NCBI GenBank assembly: GCA_028583605.1
Contig: CM053326.1
Span: 36,116,931 to 36,180,930 of the forward strand
DNA: 64,000 bases
Origin: Dastarcus helophoroides
Taxonomy: Eukaryota > Arthropoda > Insecta > Coleoptera > Bothrideridae
Reading direction: 5' to 3'
How positions within the stretch are numbered: position 1 is the stretch's first letter; every line of letters starts with the position of its first letter. Shown here one piece after another: positions 22,970 to 35,200 of the stretch. The notes beneath the pieces are model-generated. The model was not told the DNA's origin, did no database searches, and saw nothing but the letters and a program-made list of their open reading frames with translations. The position numbers and the translations under genes are program-made.

Positions 22970-24886
22970 ATATTTCTTAGATACGATGCATTATTGTTAA
23001 ATATGCCAATGGTTATCAAGTAATAATCAAAAATATCAATATTTTTGGAAATTACCCATTTGCAACTCTAAGTCTTGGTGCATTGTATTTACCCAATGAC
23101 AGTTCAAAAATTTCAGATTTTGGGTCACTTGAGACAATTAACATTAAAAAAGTTGTTCTTATGCAAGAAGTAAATCTATCTCTAATAAGCTCTGAGAAAT
23201 TCATGCGTCATAGGGAAAATTCAAAGAATTCTATCAATGCTTAATTTAGTGCTAATTATTTTTTGGCATTACGCTGATATAGTCAAATCATTAATGGAGA
23301 TTTTGTTCGATGATTTCTGATGAAAATAATTGTGGTATATTATATAAAAAGTTTTGATTCAAAGGTTCGTATCAGAGTTATAGGGTGTTATAATAAACAT
23401 ATTTGTCTTGATCGTAAAATGGCTAAGTTGGAAATATTTACAGACACATACCATACTGATGATAGGCAAGAAAGGCCGAAACCGATCTATGGCTATTGAT
23501 TGTAAATGTTTTCCACTAGTTTTGTCGTAGAGCATTTAATTGACAAATTAATTTTAATAAATTACATAAGATCTAATTCATGAGTTCTTTTATTAGATAA
23601 CTAACTATTCTCTATTCACCGTCATTACTTTAATTTGTTTAAATAAATCGATTTTTTTAAATATCGCTTTTTAAGGAATGTCTGCCGACTTTTAAAATTT
23701 TGCCTCTTTTCAAACTTTCGATTTTTTTTACTGTTATTCAACGCATCGAACAGTTCACCTTTTTGAAAAATTTGACTTTTTAAACAATTCAATTTTTTTT
23801 AAATTTTACATTTCTGAAATATCAGTTTCTCTGGAAAAATCAAAATGTCGGTTTTTTTTAAATGAATTTTTCTGTAATTCCGATTTTATTTCCAAATTTT
23901 AAATTTTTTATCAAAATTTCGACTTTTTCAAAACTTTCCCTTAAAAATTGTTTTCATACAATTTTTAACTATGCAAAATATGAACTCTTTTCAAAATTTT
24001 AATTTTTTGAATATTTCGACTTTTTATAAAAATGTTTCAGTTTTAAAAATTGTAGATTTTTTGGAAAGCTTGTCACCGAAGATTTTTTAAAATGTCCATT
24101 TTTTAAAAAAAGTGTATTTCTTCAAAATTTTGACTTCTTTTGATCTTTGGTATTGTTTTCCTCTATCTTATTGTAAATAACGTGTAAATATCACTTCAGA
24201 TATACAACATTTTATTTCAGTTCCGATAATTTTGTTTTCCATATTCAATCCATATATCTTTCAGTCCTTTCAAAAACAATCCTGCTGGAGTATGAAATAA
24301 TATCAATTTAGATGCCTATAATATAAAGTAGGATCCCATTAACTTTTTTTCTAAAAAAAAAAATTGTTTTGAACATAATTATGCTAAACAACATAATAAA
24401 AAATTAGCAGACATAAAAAAAATATTTAATCTTAATGCATATTAATGGATTAGTTATTGCTTATTTAATCTATGGGAACTGGTATATTTAAATATTTTAA
24501 ACAAAATATATTTTGCTTTTGATCTTAACCAAATGTTAGTTGATTTCATTGTTGATAAATTCATTATTTTTAAAATCAAACAGACGTGTTATAAATTATA
24601 ATTTGCTCGTTTTCAATTTGTAAGGTGAATAGTTGACATTAACAGGAACACATCAAGAAAAAATGTCACCGAAAGACCTTCATTTGCAAACGATTTTAGA
24701 GAAAAATGAATTTAATGCTATTCACAAGAACCATTAAATTAAAAGTAAAGGAATTCTGACCAAAAATAAATCAATGTAAAACAAAATATACTGAAGATCA
24801 CTCTGAAATTTTCGGCTAAAAATTCCAACTTTAAAGAGATTTATTAATAAAATAATAAATTTTAAGGAGCAATTCCTAGAGCCTAA
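22970..24886. other. Intergenic; AT-rich TTTCGA-type texture from ~23640 to 24130
   Basis: No coding signal. 23640-24130 is T-rich with repeated TTTTTGAC/TTTCGAC words; the remainder is plain AT-rich sequence. Confidence 0.4.
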
Positions 24887-26086
24887 TTTTTTTTAAAGTT
24901 TAATCCACTCGCAAAGGGAAAACCTATTATGCTTTTAAAGCACTGCGAGTAGGATGCGGATACAAGGAGAGATGGCGATGAACCGCCTTCTTAAACGAGG
25001 CTAGGTTGTAATTTTTGGGGAAAATTCCTTTCGGTAACAAGTTCCATAACTTAGAAGTTTTATAGAAAAAAATCTCCATAGACAGAAGTCCTCATTGTGT
25101 CAAGCTGGACCGCACAGGAATTTGCTGTCCCCGACTTTCTAATATGCCTCAAGAACCTTGCTCTTGGGAGGATCAATCCTATTAGTTCCAGCGAGCATCA
25201 TCCGTGATAGTGCTTGTATAAAAGAGACAAGTCACCAACCACACGCCTGTGTTCTAGTGTTTCGAGAGAATCAGTCAGACTTTCATCATCAATTAGGCGA
25301 ATCGTTCTTCCTTGAATTAAATCCAAGAAAGCTAAAGTGTGTTTTGGGGCTAAACTCCAAACATGAGAACAGTATTCTAGTGTTGGTTTAACTTGAGCTT
25401 TGCATAATGTTAAAAGCTGATGAGATGTGAAGTACTTTTTAGCTCTAAAAAAAGGTCTAGCTTCTGAGAGGCGCATTTGGCAATGGCGCGCACATGATCG
25501 TCCCAAGAGAAGTTACTGCTCGCATTCACTCCTAGGATAGATAGATTGGATCCCATTGGAAGGATTTTACCATGCATTAGTATGTTTGTTGCATTATCCC
25601 TTGATGTTTTCTTAGAGAAAACCGCGGCCTGAGTTTTTGAAGCGTAGAAGTCGACCAAATTGTTCTTACCCCATTCCAGAATAATCTCGAGATTCTGATT
25701 AATCGTCAGTATCTGCTGTTCCCTTAGTTGATCTGAACAGCGATTGATAATAGTTTGTCGGAGAAAAAAGATGACACAAGGTTACTACCATCTGCGTAGC
25801 TGTATTATAGGATTGGAAGTTAAAGCTAAGAGATCGTTCATGTGTAACAAAAATAAAGTACGAGATAGAACAGACCTCTGAGGCACCCCTGCGTTAATCG
25901 CAAACGTCTCGGATGACATGTCATCGACGACGACCTAAAGAGACCTGTCGGGAGAAAATTGGATATCAAATGACAGAGTCCGAAAGGGAAACAATAAGAT
26001 GTTAATATCGCGAGAAGAGATCGGTGCCAGACTCTGTCGAAAGCCTTTGAGATATCCAATGGCACAACCCTAGCGTAGCTGTATAT
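24887..26086 (-). pseudogene. Non-LTR retrotransposon, main family of the window (copy 1)
   Basis: The minus strand reads, in order, LDISKAFDRVWHRSLLA (RT motif A), a decayed central region, LVDFYASKTQAAVFSKK, GSNLSILGVNASSNFSWDDHV, LTLCKAQVKPTLEYCSHVWS, and LETLEHRRVVGDLSLLYKHYHG. It ends in the 3' UTR GAGTGGATTAAACTTTAAAAAAA. Several frameshifts and stops break it. The layout fits the Jockey/CR1 group of non-LTR elements. The ancestral frame is best seen at 61290-63326. Confidence 0.85.
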
Positions 26087-26205
26087 AGCATTGAAAGTTG
26101 AAGCTAAGAGATGAGAGATTGTTTAAGTGTAACAGAAATAGAGTAGAAGACAGAACAGACCACTGAGGTACCCCTGCGTTAACCGCAAATGGCTCGGATG
26201 AGATG
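26087..26205 (-). repeat. Extra fragment of the same non-LTR family
   Basis: Repeats part of the neighbouring copy (25795-25925): the AGCTAAGAGAT, GTAACAGAAATAGAGTA and GACCACTGAGG words recur in the same orientation. Either a partial tandem duplication or a second truncated insertion. Confidence 0.65.
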
Positions 26206-26310
26206 TGTATTGAAATATTTCGAATGCAAATTTAAAATTTCGACGAAAATTTGACTATTGATTTGAAATTTCAAATGTTAACTTCGAATTTCGATAAAAA
26301 GTTGACTTCT

Positions 26311-26800
26311 TACTTGAAAAGAAGAATTTACCAAACCATAGTCGAAAGTTTTGCACTATATGGTTCAGAGATCTGGGAAATAACAAAGAAAAATGAAGGA
26401 AAGTTAAAAGCCATGGTAATGGACTTTTGGAGACGCAGCTGTGGTGTGACAAAAACGAAAAGGATAAGAAATAAAAACCTTTGGAAAGAAATGGGGGTTA
26501 CATCAATGAATATTTGGATACAATAGAAGGAAGTGGGTTAAATTGGTAAGGACATTTAAGAAGAATGCCAGATGAACGGTGGCCGTCAAAAATATTTTAT
26601 TGGAAACCCCATACATGAAAAAACAAAAAAACAAGAAGACCGAAACTCACATGAAAAGAAGGAGTGACTCCAGCAATGCAGGACAGGTGTATGAGAGACG
26701 ACGATTGGCAAGATAGAAGGAGGTGGAAGCTTGGGTGCGAGACACGCCGTCTGGTGTAGTTCCCACTCGCATTTAATAATAATAATAATAATAATAAAAT
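26311..26800 (+). pseudogene. C-terminal tail of a second non-LTR retrotransposon with (TAA)n end
   Basis: The frame begins RIYQTIVESFALYGSEIWEIT and continues KLKAMVMDFWRRSCGV; after a stop at 26524 it reads GHLRRMPDERWPSKIFYW, RPKLT, and DDDWQDRRRWKLGC. This block order is the C-terminus typical of RTE/L1-like endonuclease-reverse transcriptase proteins. The element ends in a TAA/ATA microsatellite (about 26774-26797), a usual 3' tail for such elements. It is a 5'-truncated relic with stops. Confidence 0.75.
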
Positions 26801-27811
26801 ATTTGAAATTTCAAATTTTAAAAAAAGTCGGAGTTTCGAATTGGAAATCCAATTTTTTTTGACTTCTAATTTCTGACTGTGACCATTTTAGATTTTTTCT
26901 ATGAGTTTTCTTCATGAAATTTCCACCTATTTCGAAGTTTTGTTTAAAATAAATAAAAATTTCGTATTTAAATGTAGCATTTTGACGGCCACAATTTCAA
27001 AAAACTGACTCAAAATTTATGGACGAGATAATAATTTTCAAATTTTCCAGTTTAGTTTCGAATTGATGAATAAACTTGAGGTATTTCAGCTTTTTCTAAA
27101 AATTTTGTGAGTTTTTGTTTATTTCCAAAAAGTTGGACCTTTCTTAGTAAACCTTGTAATTTATAAAAACAAATTCAATTTCTAACACGAAATTGTGAGA
27201 AAAACTGGAAAACTATAACAAAATTTCACAAATTTATTTTGGTGCTTAAAAGTTGCTACTTTAAAATTAAAATTTTGACAAAAACTTGAATAATTCTAGT
27301 TTGCTCGAAACCTGAATTTTTGGAAAAATTTGATTTTTCTAGGTGAGGTGGAGTTATTGAATTTTTTTTTAAATAATTTTAAACTCAGTCTTTGATTTGA
27401 TATTGTGCTTTTCCTATATAAAGGTCCTTTTTTTTATTTCGATATTTGGATTATGATGAAGTTTTAAATTATAAGATTTCAAGAAAAATGAAAAAATATC
27501 AAAAATCTCATAAATTGTTTTTGTGTTTGTTTCGAGCAAAAAATTGGAATTTTAATAATAACTCGACTAACAACTTTCTGTTCAAATCAATTTTGCAAAA
27601 ACTTAAAATCAAATCCAAGACTTAGCACGAAATTTTAGAAAAACTGAAAATTATTAAAAAAATCACAAAGTTATTTTCAAGTTTAAAATTTTCTATATGC
27701 TTCTTACTCCAAAGGTCAATGTTTGGAAAAACTCGACGTTTATTAATCCAAGTTAAAATATTGACAATTTACTTTAATAATTTTTAAACTCTGATTTTTC
27801 CAAGAATGCTT
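26800..27811. repeat. AT-rich TTTCGA-type texture
   Basis: Recurrent AATTTTG, TTTCGAA and AAAACTGGAAAA words without a fixed period. No gene. Confidence 0.5.
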
Positions 27812-28678
27812 TTAAAAATTGAAAAACAAAACTTATCCCCTAGAACCAAGAAAGATTAAAATCACAACAAAGGTTTCTCTAACGCGTTTCGACAGCCAAG
27901 CTATCATCTTCAGAGAGATACTCGAACTTAAAGATGAACTTTAAGTTCGTCTCACTTCCATTTGTACCCTCGCTTTCGCATGGTTTGGTTGGAATTTTAC
28001 GAAAACAGGGCTTCCGGGTTGTTTACAGCTCTAAAGGCAAATTAAATTTGCTTTTGGGTAGTTTGAAGGATAAAGTAGAACAACCGGACAAGTCTGGCAT
28101 TTACCAAGTTTCATGTAAAGATTGTCCTCAAAAGTATGTCGGGCAGACTAGACGATCTCTTAAAAACCGACTGAAGGAGCATTTGGCTCATTTGAGGTAC
28201 GGAAGAACTGAGAAGTCAAGTGTGGCTCGCCATGCTTTTGAATTAAATTATAGAATGATAATAATATTAAACTGTTAAGAGTATTACATAAGAATTATAT
28301 GTTAAATACATGTGAAAACTTAGCCATCTATAAGGCTGGAGAGAACCTTATGAATGGTTGCGCTGAGCCTTTAGGCCATTCATCTCTGTTAAAAATAGTT
28401 AAGGTTGATAGATAAGGAATTGCGACACTATGACGTGTATGATTAGATGTGCATGCGAGTTCGGATGCAATCGATCATGCACGAAGTGTATATTCTTAGT
28501 ATATAAAGGTTAATTTTAGGATTAGGTGTTAGTATCTCTCTGAAGAAGATAGCTTGGCTGTCGAAATGCGTTAGAGCATCCTTTGTTGTGTTTTTTAATC
28601 TTTCTTGGTTTCAGGGGAAAAGTTTTGTTTTTCAATTTTTGAAGATAACCAAGGACCATTCCGTTCCACCAAAAAAAA
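27812..28678 (+). mobile_element. Penelope-like element (family A) with inverted 5' end
   Basis: A 7-bp duplication AATGCTT flanks it (27805-27811, 28679-28685). The left ~100 bp is the inverse of the right terminal unit (about 28531-28640), which is followed by the family tail TTTGAAGATAACCAAGGACC. Between them lie the coding remnant 27940-28415 and a short 3' UTR. The junction of the inverted left end with the coding part is a perfect 11-bp hairpin CGAACTTAAAG (27923-27933) / CTTTAAGTTCG (27939-27949). Confidence 0.8.
27940..28415 (+). pseudogene. GIY-YIG endonuclease end of a Penelope-like element
   Basis: The frame reads FKFVSLPFVPSLSHGLVGIL (linker after the RT), LLLGSLKDKV, then the nuclease: SGIYQVSCKDCPQKYVGQTR, with GIY and YVG as the two halves of the GIY-YIG signature and a CxxC pair between them, and RLKEHLAHLRYG. 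A frameshift in an ATAATAATATT run near 28258-28270 separates this from the C-terminal block LLRVLHKNYMLN, IYKAGENLMNGCAEPLGHSSL, which ends at a stop at 28413-28415. This is the usual C-terminus of Penelope elements. The RT domain is missing. Confidence 0.85.
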
Positions 28679-31529
28679 AATGCTTCTATATTGAAATTTG
28701 GACTTTTTTCTCAAAAATTTAATTCAAAAATAAAGCCGTAAAAATGCTTAGCTAAACTTAAAAAGCTCACAATTTTGAAAAAAAAAGAATCCAAATTTAT
28801 AAAAAGGAGTAATTCTCAAAATTTTTATTTTAATTTTTGGAAATGTTACTTTCATTGGATATTCTATGTTTTTATCAATGGTTCTCGTCCTACTTTTTAA
28901 ACTGAGACAATTTTTACAAAGAACTCGAAATTTATAAACAAAAAATTAGTTTGTGAATGCGAAATTTCCAAAAAAACTGGAGTATTATAAAAGTATTATA
29001 AAAAAATAGTATTGTAAAAGAAATTTTGATGAAACGCGAAATTTTTACAAAAGCTGGAATACCAGATTTTTTCCTCTGAAACTGAATTATTGAAAAAAGT
29101 CGAAATATCCTAGTAAGGCTAAAATGTTGACAATTATTTTAAAATAAATTTACATTCAGGCTTTGACGCAAAATTCACATTTTTTTTTTAATATTGACTT
29201 GTTTCTCTCGAAGTTTTGACTTATTCCTGGAAATTTTAATATAAACAAATAAAAACCTCAAGTTTACAGTTGGAATTTTGAGAAAACTGTCACAATTGTA
29301 ATAAAAGACCCAACATTTATTTTAGAAAAATTGCTTTTTATTGAATTGATTTCTTTTGTAAAATGTGTCGAGTTAGTTAATGGTTTTCCATCTATTTTTC
29401 GAAGCTAGACTTTTTTGATAAACATTGGAAATTTGTGGAAACAAATTCAAGTCTGCAAATTTATAAAAGAAACTTCAGCAATTTTTTTCGTATTTAACAA
29501 TAATTACAATTCTCAAAATTTAAAATTTTGACGAAAACAATTTCTTTGGAACCCACCATTTGAGTCAAATATTAAACATCATTTTTACAACAACTTTTAT
29601 TTTAATGCGTTTTATGGATATCCGGGGAGCAAAATGTATTACAATTGGAGACTGAAAATTACTGAAAGGTATCATGTTCGCATTATATTACATTTATAGT
29701 AACGATTACGTGGCGGTGTTTTGGCAAGACACCATATTAGTATTATCACAACATAAGAACCTGTTATTGAATAAGATTCAATAGACGTTGTTATTTAAAT
29801 AATTTCTTATGTATGCTGCCAAAATTTGAATAATAAAGGTGACTTTGCAAGAAGGCATATTCAAAACATGTACGTGTTGCACATATATTGCATACAAAAC
29901 CAAAAAAATTGTTGAGAGTTTAGACTTTATTAAACCCTGTCAGTATGGTATTTCCAAACATATAATTTGTTCAAAACAAAACGTAGTCTGATCTGCAAAG
30001 GCATAAATTTACGTATGTAGCCAATTAACAGTTGAAATTAGAATAATGTTTTTATTTTCCAATAGCGTGACGTACCTGTTTGCATTGACCCCTCCATCAT
30101 TAGATAATTATTTAGCAAAAATTAAAAATAATAATTAATTAGATTAGTCCTATCAGTTAAATTATAATTGAAGATCTTGCGAGTATAACGAATAGTTCTG
30201 ACCTTTCAAACTTATTTCCCCTTTGAAAGGCCTCGATTTTTTCTTGGATTTTTTTCAACCAAGTAGGTTCAACAGTCCAAAACGTGAAGCTATTAAACTA
30301 TCATTGTTAATCTAGTATTAATGTTATCCGTCTAAAATGTTATATGGGGTCATAAACCGTTAGCATTTCATTGAATTTAATCAATAGAAAAAAACTACAG
30401 GTCCAATAAAAACGTCAAAATTGAGCCAGATAAAGATTGGTTTTATAAGGTGACCTTCTCTTAAAATGTAGTCATAGGTGCCTAAATAACTCAGATATTT
30501 AAATATATTAAAATTATATAATTACTCAATTTGTACGTGAGCTGAGGCGTGGTGAATTATAATTCATATAACCCCGTTTTGCGATTCAAATTATTCATGT
30601 GAATTGAATTTAATAACTGTTTAGCCAATTGGTTCGGGTTAACGAATACCATTCATGAAGCTTTTATTGCAGATGAGGTTACAAAAATTGCTTTTGAATA
30701 AATTTCAATTAAACATACCTATTTTGTGAAAAAGCATAAATTTTAAATTTTGTTGCCTTTTTATCGTTAATAGGGTTTAATAATTATATTATTAGGGTTA
30801 TTAACCTATATGATTTTCTCTGGAATTGCTACTTCATTATGGTAACAATTTTGGATGATTGTGATGTGGATTCTGCTTGCTTCAAGAACAGAGAAAGCAG
30901 ATGCGATAGATTTTCTATTTTTATCGAGTAAAAGTAAAACAAAACATTCGACGTTCCTTAATGATTTTTGGTCATTAAAATTTTAGGCAATATTGAGACC
31001 ACAAGCTATTGTTTTTAGTGCTGAGGATCGTCATTCACACTTTGCAATAAAATTAAGAAATAAACTATTAAATTGTAAAACAAATAATGTTATATCCACA
31101 TCTACAGGAGTTTTATAATTGCTTTTATTGCCTTGAGAGTGTATGTACATTGCAGTTATTTTTATGACACATCACTGAAGTGTTTAAAAGTCTAGTCTTG
31201 AACAGTTACTACTTCTTTGTTTTTAATTTTTATGTTATTTCGTTCTTAGTATTAAGATAATTTAAAGCTAATTGAAAGTATGTATGTAAGCGTTTATCAT
31301 GATGGAAGTTTTTGGATTAGTTTTAAATAGTATTGGCAACATTTGTGCAAAAGCTTTATATTCTCCAAATTTAATTAAGCACACAAATTAAGCATTAACA
31401 ACAACAAGTACTGTTCTCACATAATTTATTCTATTATTATCATATCTTTATTTAATCAAGTTAAATTTTTGAAATATATATATGTTGTCATGCCGTTGCA
31501 TCAAACAGTTTAAAAGCCTTACACTTGGT
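28679..31529. other. AT-rich texture, then intergenic sequence without genes
   Basis: 28680-29560 has the TTTCGA-type texture; beyond that the sequence looks single-copy and AT-rich. No coding exon recognised. Confidence 0.4.
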
Positions 31530-31745
31530 TATAAATGTTCCTATATCAAACACATAATTATTGCTAATTATGCTACAAGTTTTCACCAGCGCAACTCGTA
31601 ATAAGAAACAAGAGCCAGACATAAATAAATGTTTATACAACATAACTAAGTGTTAGAGCTTTTATTTCAGTATGTTTTATAAAGTAAGTTAACAGTTAAC
31701 ATCAATGTTCAAATAATCTCTTAAGAATTGTTTTTTTATTTACAG
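31530..31745 (+). promoter_or_regulatory. TATA box, 5'-UTR exon and 62-nt intron of the small glycine-rich gene
   Basis: TATAAAT at 31530-31536 would place the start near 31560. A donor AAA|GTAAGT at 31684 and acceptor TTTACAG ending 31745 define a 62-nt intron just before the ATG at 31750. This arrangement is common in insect cuticle-type genes; the start site itself is inferred. Confidence 0.55.
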
Positions 31746-31749
31746 AAAC

Positions 31750-32193
31750 ATGTATAAGGTTTTAGTTCTCCTCTCTTTAATATCCACAATCACTTCGGCC
31801 CCATACAATGGAGGTAAAGAATTTGAAGCTGCCGGCAGTTTCGAAGCTTCCGTAAGTAACGAATAAATTCCTATGTATCACATCTTATTTGACCTTGTGT
31901 TCCAGGGGATTCCACCTTTAATTTCATTCGAGAAAGGAGGAAACGTAGGTGTGAATTTTCTCGGCTTTAGGGCATCGGCTGGATTAGGTGGTTTGCTCAC
32001 AGGCAACGCAGCAGATGGTGGGTTGCATGCTGAAGCTGGAACTCCATATGGACAAGAAGCTGGTGCCGGCTTAGGAGGAAGCGTCGATGGCAGTGGTAAT
32101 AGTCAGGGTTATAAATATCGCTTTAAGTCTAAAGGATGGAATCCTTTCCGACGAATTAATTCTGGAAGTGACGGTAGCGCGGAGATTCAATGA
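31750..32193 (+). CDS. Small secreted Gly/Ala-rich protein, 129 residues
   Basis: Coding exons 31750-31851 and 31906-32193 join in phase 0 across a 54-nt intron. The protein starts MYKVLVLLSLISTITSAPYN, a clear signal peptide with likely cleavage after TSA. The mature part has FEAAGSFEAS, a central Gly-rich region (GLGGLLTGNAADGGLHAEAG, GAGLGGSVDGSG) and a basic tail (YKYRFKSKGWNPFRR) before SGSDGSAEIQ. No enzyme motif. I do not recognise a named family; composition suggests an extracellular structural or cuticle-associated protein. The promoter lies at 31530 and AATAAA at 32291. The next Gly-rich gene lies 6 kb downstream on the same strand, so the two may be related or share a first exon. 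Confidence 0.8.
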
Positions 32194-32290
32194 ACATAAT
32201 TTGAAAATTTTCCCCTCATATTAGTCTGGTTTTAGAGTTTAACTTTTTTCAATTCAAGCACTACTTTTATAATGCACTCAATGACTTTCT

Positions 32291-32296
32291 AATAAA
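32291..32296 (+). terminator. Poly(A) signal AATAAA of the small glycine-rich gene
   Basis: Canonical AATAAA about 100 nt after the stop, followed by a GT-rich stretch (AAGTGTGACC). Confidence 0.65.
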
Positions 32297-35200
32297 AAGT
32301 GTGACCCCCCATTGTGTACTACTAATTTTCGAGCTATAGAAAAGAAATACATTCATCAAATGTAGTTACAATGCCAAGAGATATAAATGGAATCATTTGT
32401 AATAAGATGAACTGATCAGATGAGGACATTTAATCTGTACAGGGTGTTTCCATATAATTTGCCACCCTTCTACAAAATTTATTTAAAAAAAATACAGAAA
32501 CATGTTTAATACAAAAGTTGCAGGGTTCTTACTAAATTTTTTAAACTTGCCAATCAAACAAGAAAAAAAAATTTCAAAATGGCAGAATTCTATTAAGGGG
32601 GTTTTGTTTTAATTATTCGTTTTTCAAAGTTCTCCTACTTTTCTGATTCCAAATATATACAACAGGTCTGGAACTGGTCTAGAAATAAAAATAATTGATT
32701 TAAATAAAATAATACATAAAATCTACAAAACGTGAGAAAACTGCATGTAATTTTATTAAAAAATATTTAATTGTTTAAACAAATAATTACAAAAAGTTCA
32801 TATTTGTAACAAGAGGAAGTAAATATAATTTTCTTGTTTTAGATTTAATTTACATTTTTGCAGATATTTTATTAAATAAAATTCTTCATTTGAATATTTA
32901 AAAAAATACATTGATGCTCGTGGATTACTTGCTATCGGTAAATGATTGTTGTTTTGAACCGGCTGCTGCTCGTTACTCACTTGCTGACGATAATTCATTT
33001 GCGGAACTTTGGATGTGTCATCGTGAACCGATATTTTTTCGAAATTTAGAGCCCTGACCTTCGGACATGGCGTGAAACTGTGTCATTTCTTTTAATGACT
33101 CAATAAGTGCCTAATAATTAAAGGAAAACTTTATCCATAACCTAATTTTGACGCGAAATTCATCGAAAAAATAACACGCAATTCATATCAGTTTGTATTA
33201 AGCTGAACGAATCAGACTAAGAGGCATTTAATATGTACATACAATAAATAAAACAAATAAAAAAAACATATATTCTGCACCTCTCTCCTACATAAAATTA
33301 AAACTGTATTCTCTCATTTACTTTTATAAATATTGATCACGTTAAAATAGTGCACATTTGGGACTTCGTTTACATAAACCTTACTTTTTAAAATCTTATA
33401 TCTATATTTTTCTTCTTATTTTTGCTTTGAAAATCGCAAAACCACAGAGTACCTTGCAATCCCCCTGAAAAGGTTTGTTCAAGAGGATTCAATGAGAGCT
33501 CACTAAACATACCTTTTAATTCTAAAAATAAGTTGAAAAGTTGAGGAGTGTTATTGCAAAAGGCAACAAATCCATTGCATGCATTAAATTTACAAAAGGC
33601 AGTAAAAACTATTAGACCCCTTAAAACTAAAAAAATACTTTCACTAAGATATGGATAAATTAAGAAAATATACAAATTATTACGTTTATTATTAAAATTT
33701 TATGTCCAATATTTTAGGAAAAAATTACGTTTTAATAAGGGTTTGTTCAGTTTGCTTTACAGGTTTATTCACTTTTGAAGGTACATATATAGGATTTGTT
33801 AACTTTTGTTTAATAACCTTGTAGTAATTTGGAACAAAGGTATAACAAATACAAAGTAATGAAACAAAAAATTATATATGAATGGCGATTTCTTCTTCAT
33901 CTTCCTCTTCACTTCCACTTTCCACCAAGTTTTTATGTCCTAGTATTTTTTATAATACTGCAGGTTAGAATCCGCCTGCCAGTCAACATTAAAATTTGCC
34001 TTTAATAATTTCCCCAAATTTTCGAGATTTTTTGGTGGTTCATTTTGACCTAAAGGATACTCTTTCAAATAAAAAGTGGGCAGAGATTTTCTTCGTTTCA
34101 CAAGATGTTCAATATTTTTGTTCCACTTTCAAATGAAAAGCCAGTCTTAAAATAAATTGGTTTAATTTAGAACGCACTGGATTTGTTTTATTTTTTTTAA
34201 GTCTTGTAATTTAACCCATTACGAAATGAGGGATTTATTTAGTTTTGCCCCATAAAAGTGTATCACTTTTTTACCAAGGATCTGTTGCAGTTTGTCGTAG
34301 AATATGAATTTCAGAGCCTTATAAAACAGCGATTTGTTGAATTTTGTCAAAAAAATATGATTGTATATTGTAGTAACCAGCTAAGTGGACCATGCTTAAC
34401 ACAAAAACTGTCAAAAGTGGATTTGTTACCTTTTGCAATAAAGCTCCTCAGTTGTCGCCCCCTTCTTGGAATCTAGTAGGAGATTCCTTTGTTGCATTTT
34501 ATTTTGAGGAGTCGGGGACTGAAAATATTTAAAAACGCAATTGTACCATGAATGCATTTACGTATCTTTACGTGAATGGGAATTTTATCACATTCAGTGT
34601 ATTTGATAGAAAATACCTTTTCAAATTTGGGGTCAATGAATCCAACAACCTCGAATTATTACGTCATACATTTTTTTGCATCATTCAAAATTTATTAGTA
34701 TAGCTTGACTAACATTTAATCAAATGGTAATACACGGAGAATTTTCAGCCATTTGTGGTTTCATTTTTTCTTGTAGCGTGATTTTTAATTAAAAAAAAGT
34801 AATATTTGTATTTCAATTTTTGAATACTTGCAGAGTAAAATTTACATAACAAAGCAGATTCTACAGGCCTCAGCAATTTGTCAAGTATCCTAATTTGATT
34901 GCATCGATTTAGAAGGTGTTGGATGCTAAAATACTTAATAAAAATATCTGTAAATCCTGTTTTAAATTTTAAGTAAATAAGTGAAAATTCATTTTCAAAA
35001 ATACTACTTTTTTTATCTTCATTAAAGCAGCTATTAGCAATGTCTTTTAAAACAAATTTATTCTAAAAATACAATCTTTGAAGTAAAGACAAAATATTTT
35101 AGATATGTCAATTATTCTGTTCAATGATTTATGATGGAGACATTTAAAGAAATAACGAATGCAAAAGCAATACTGAAAATTTTGTTCGTTTCTGTTGATT

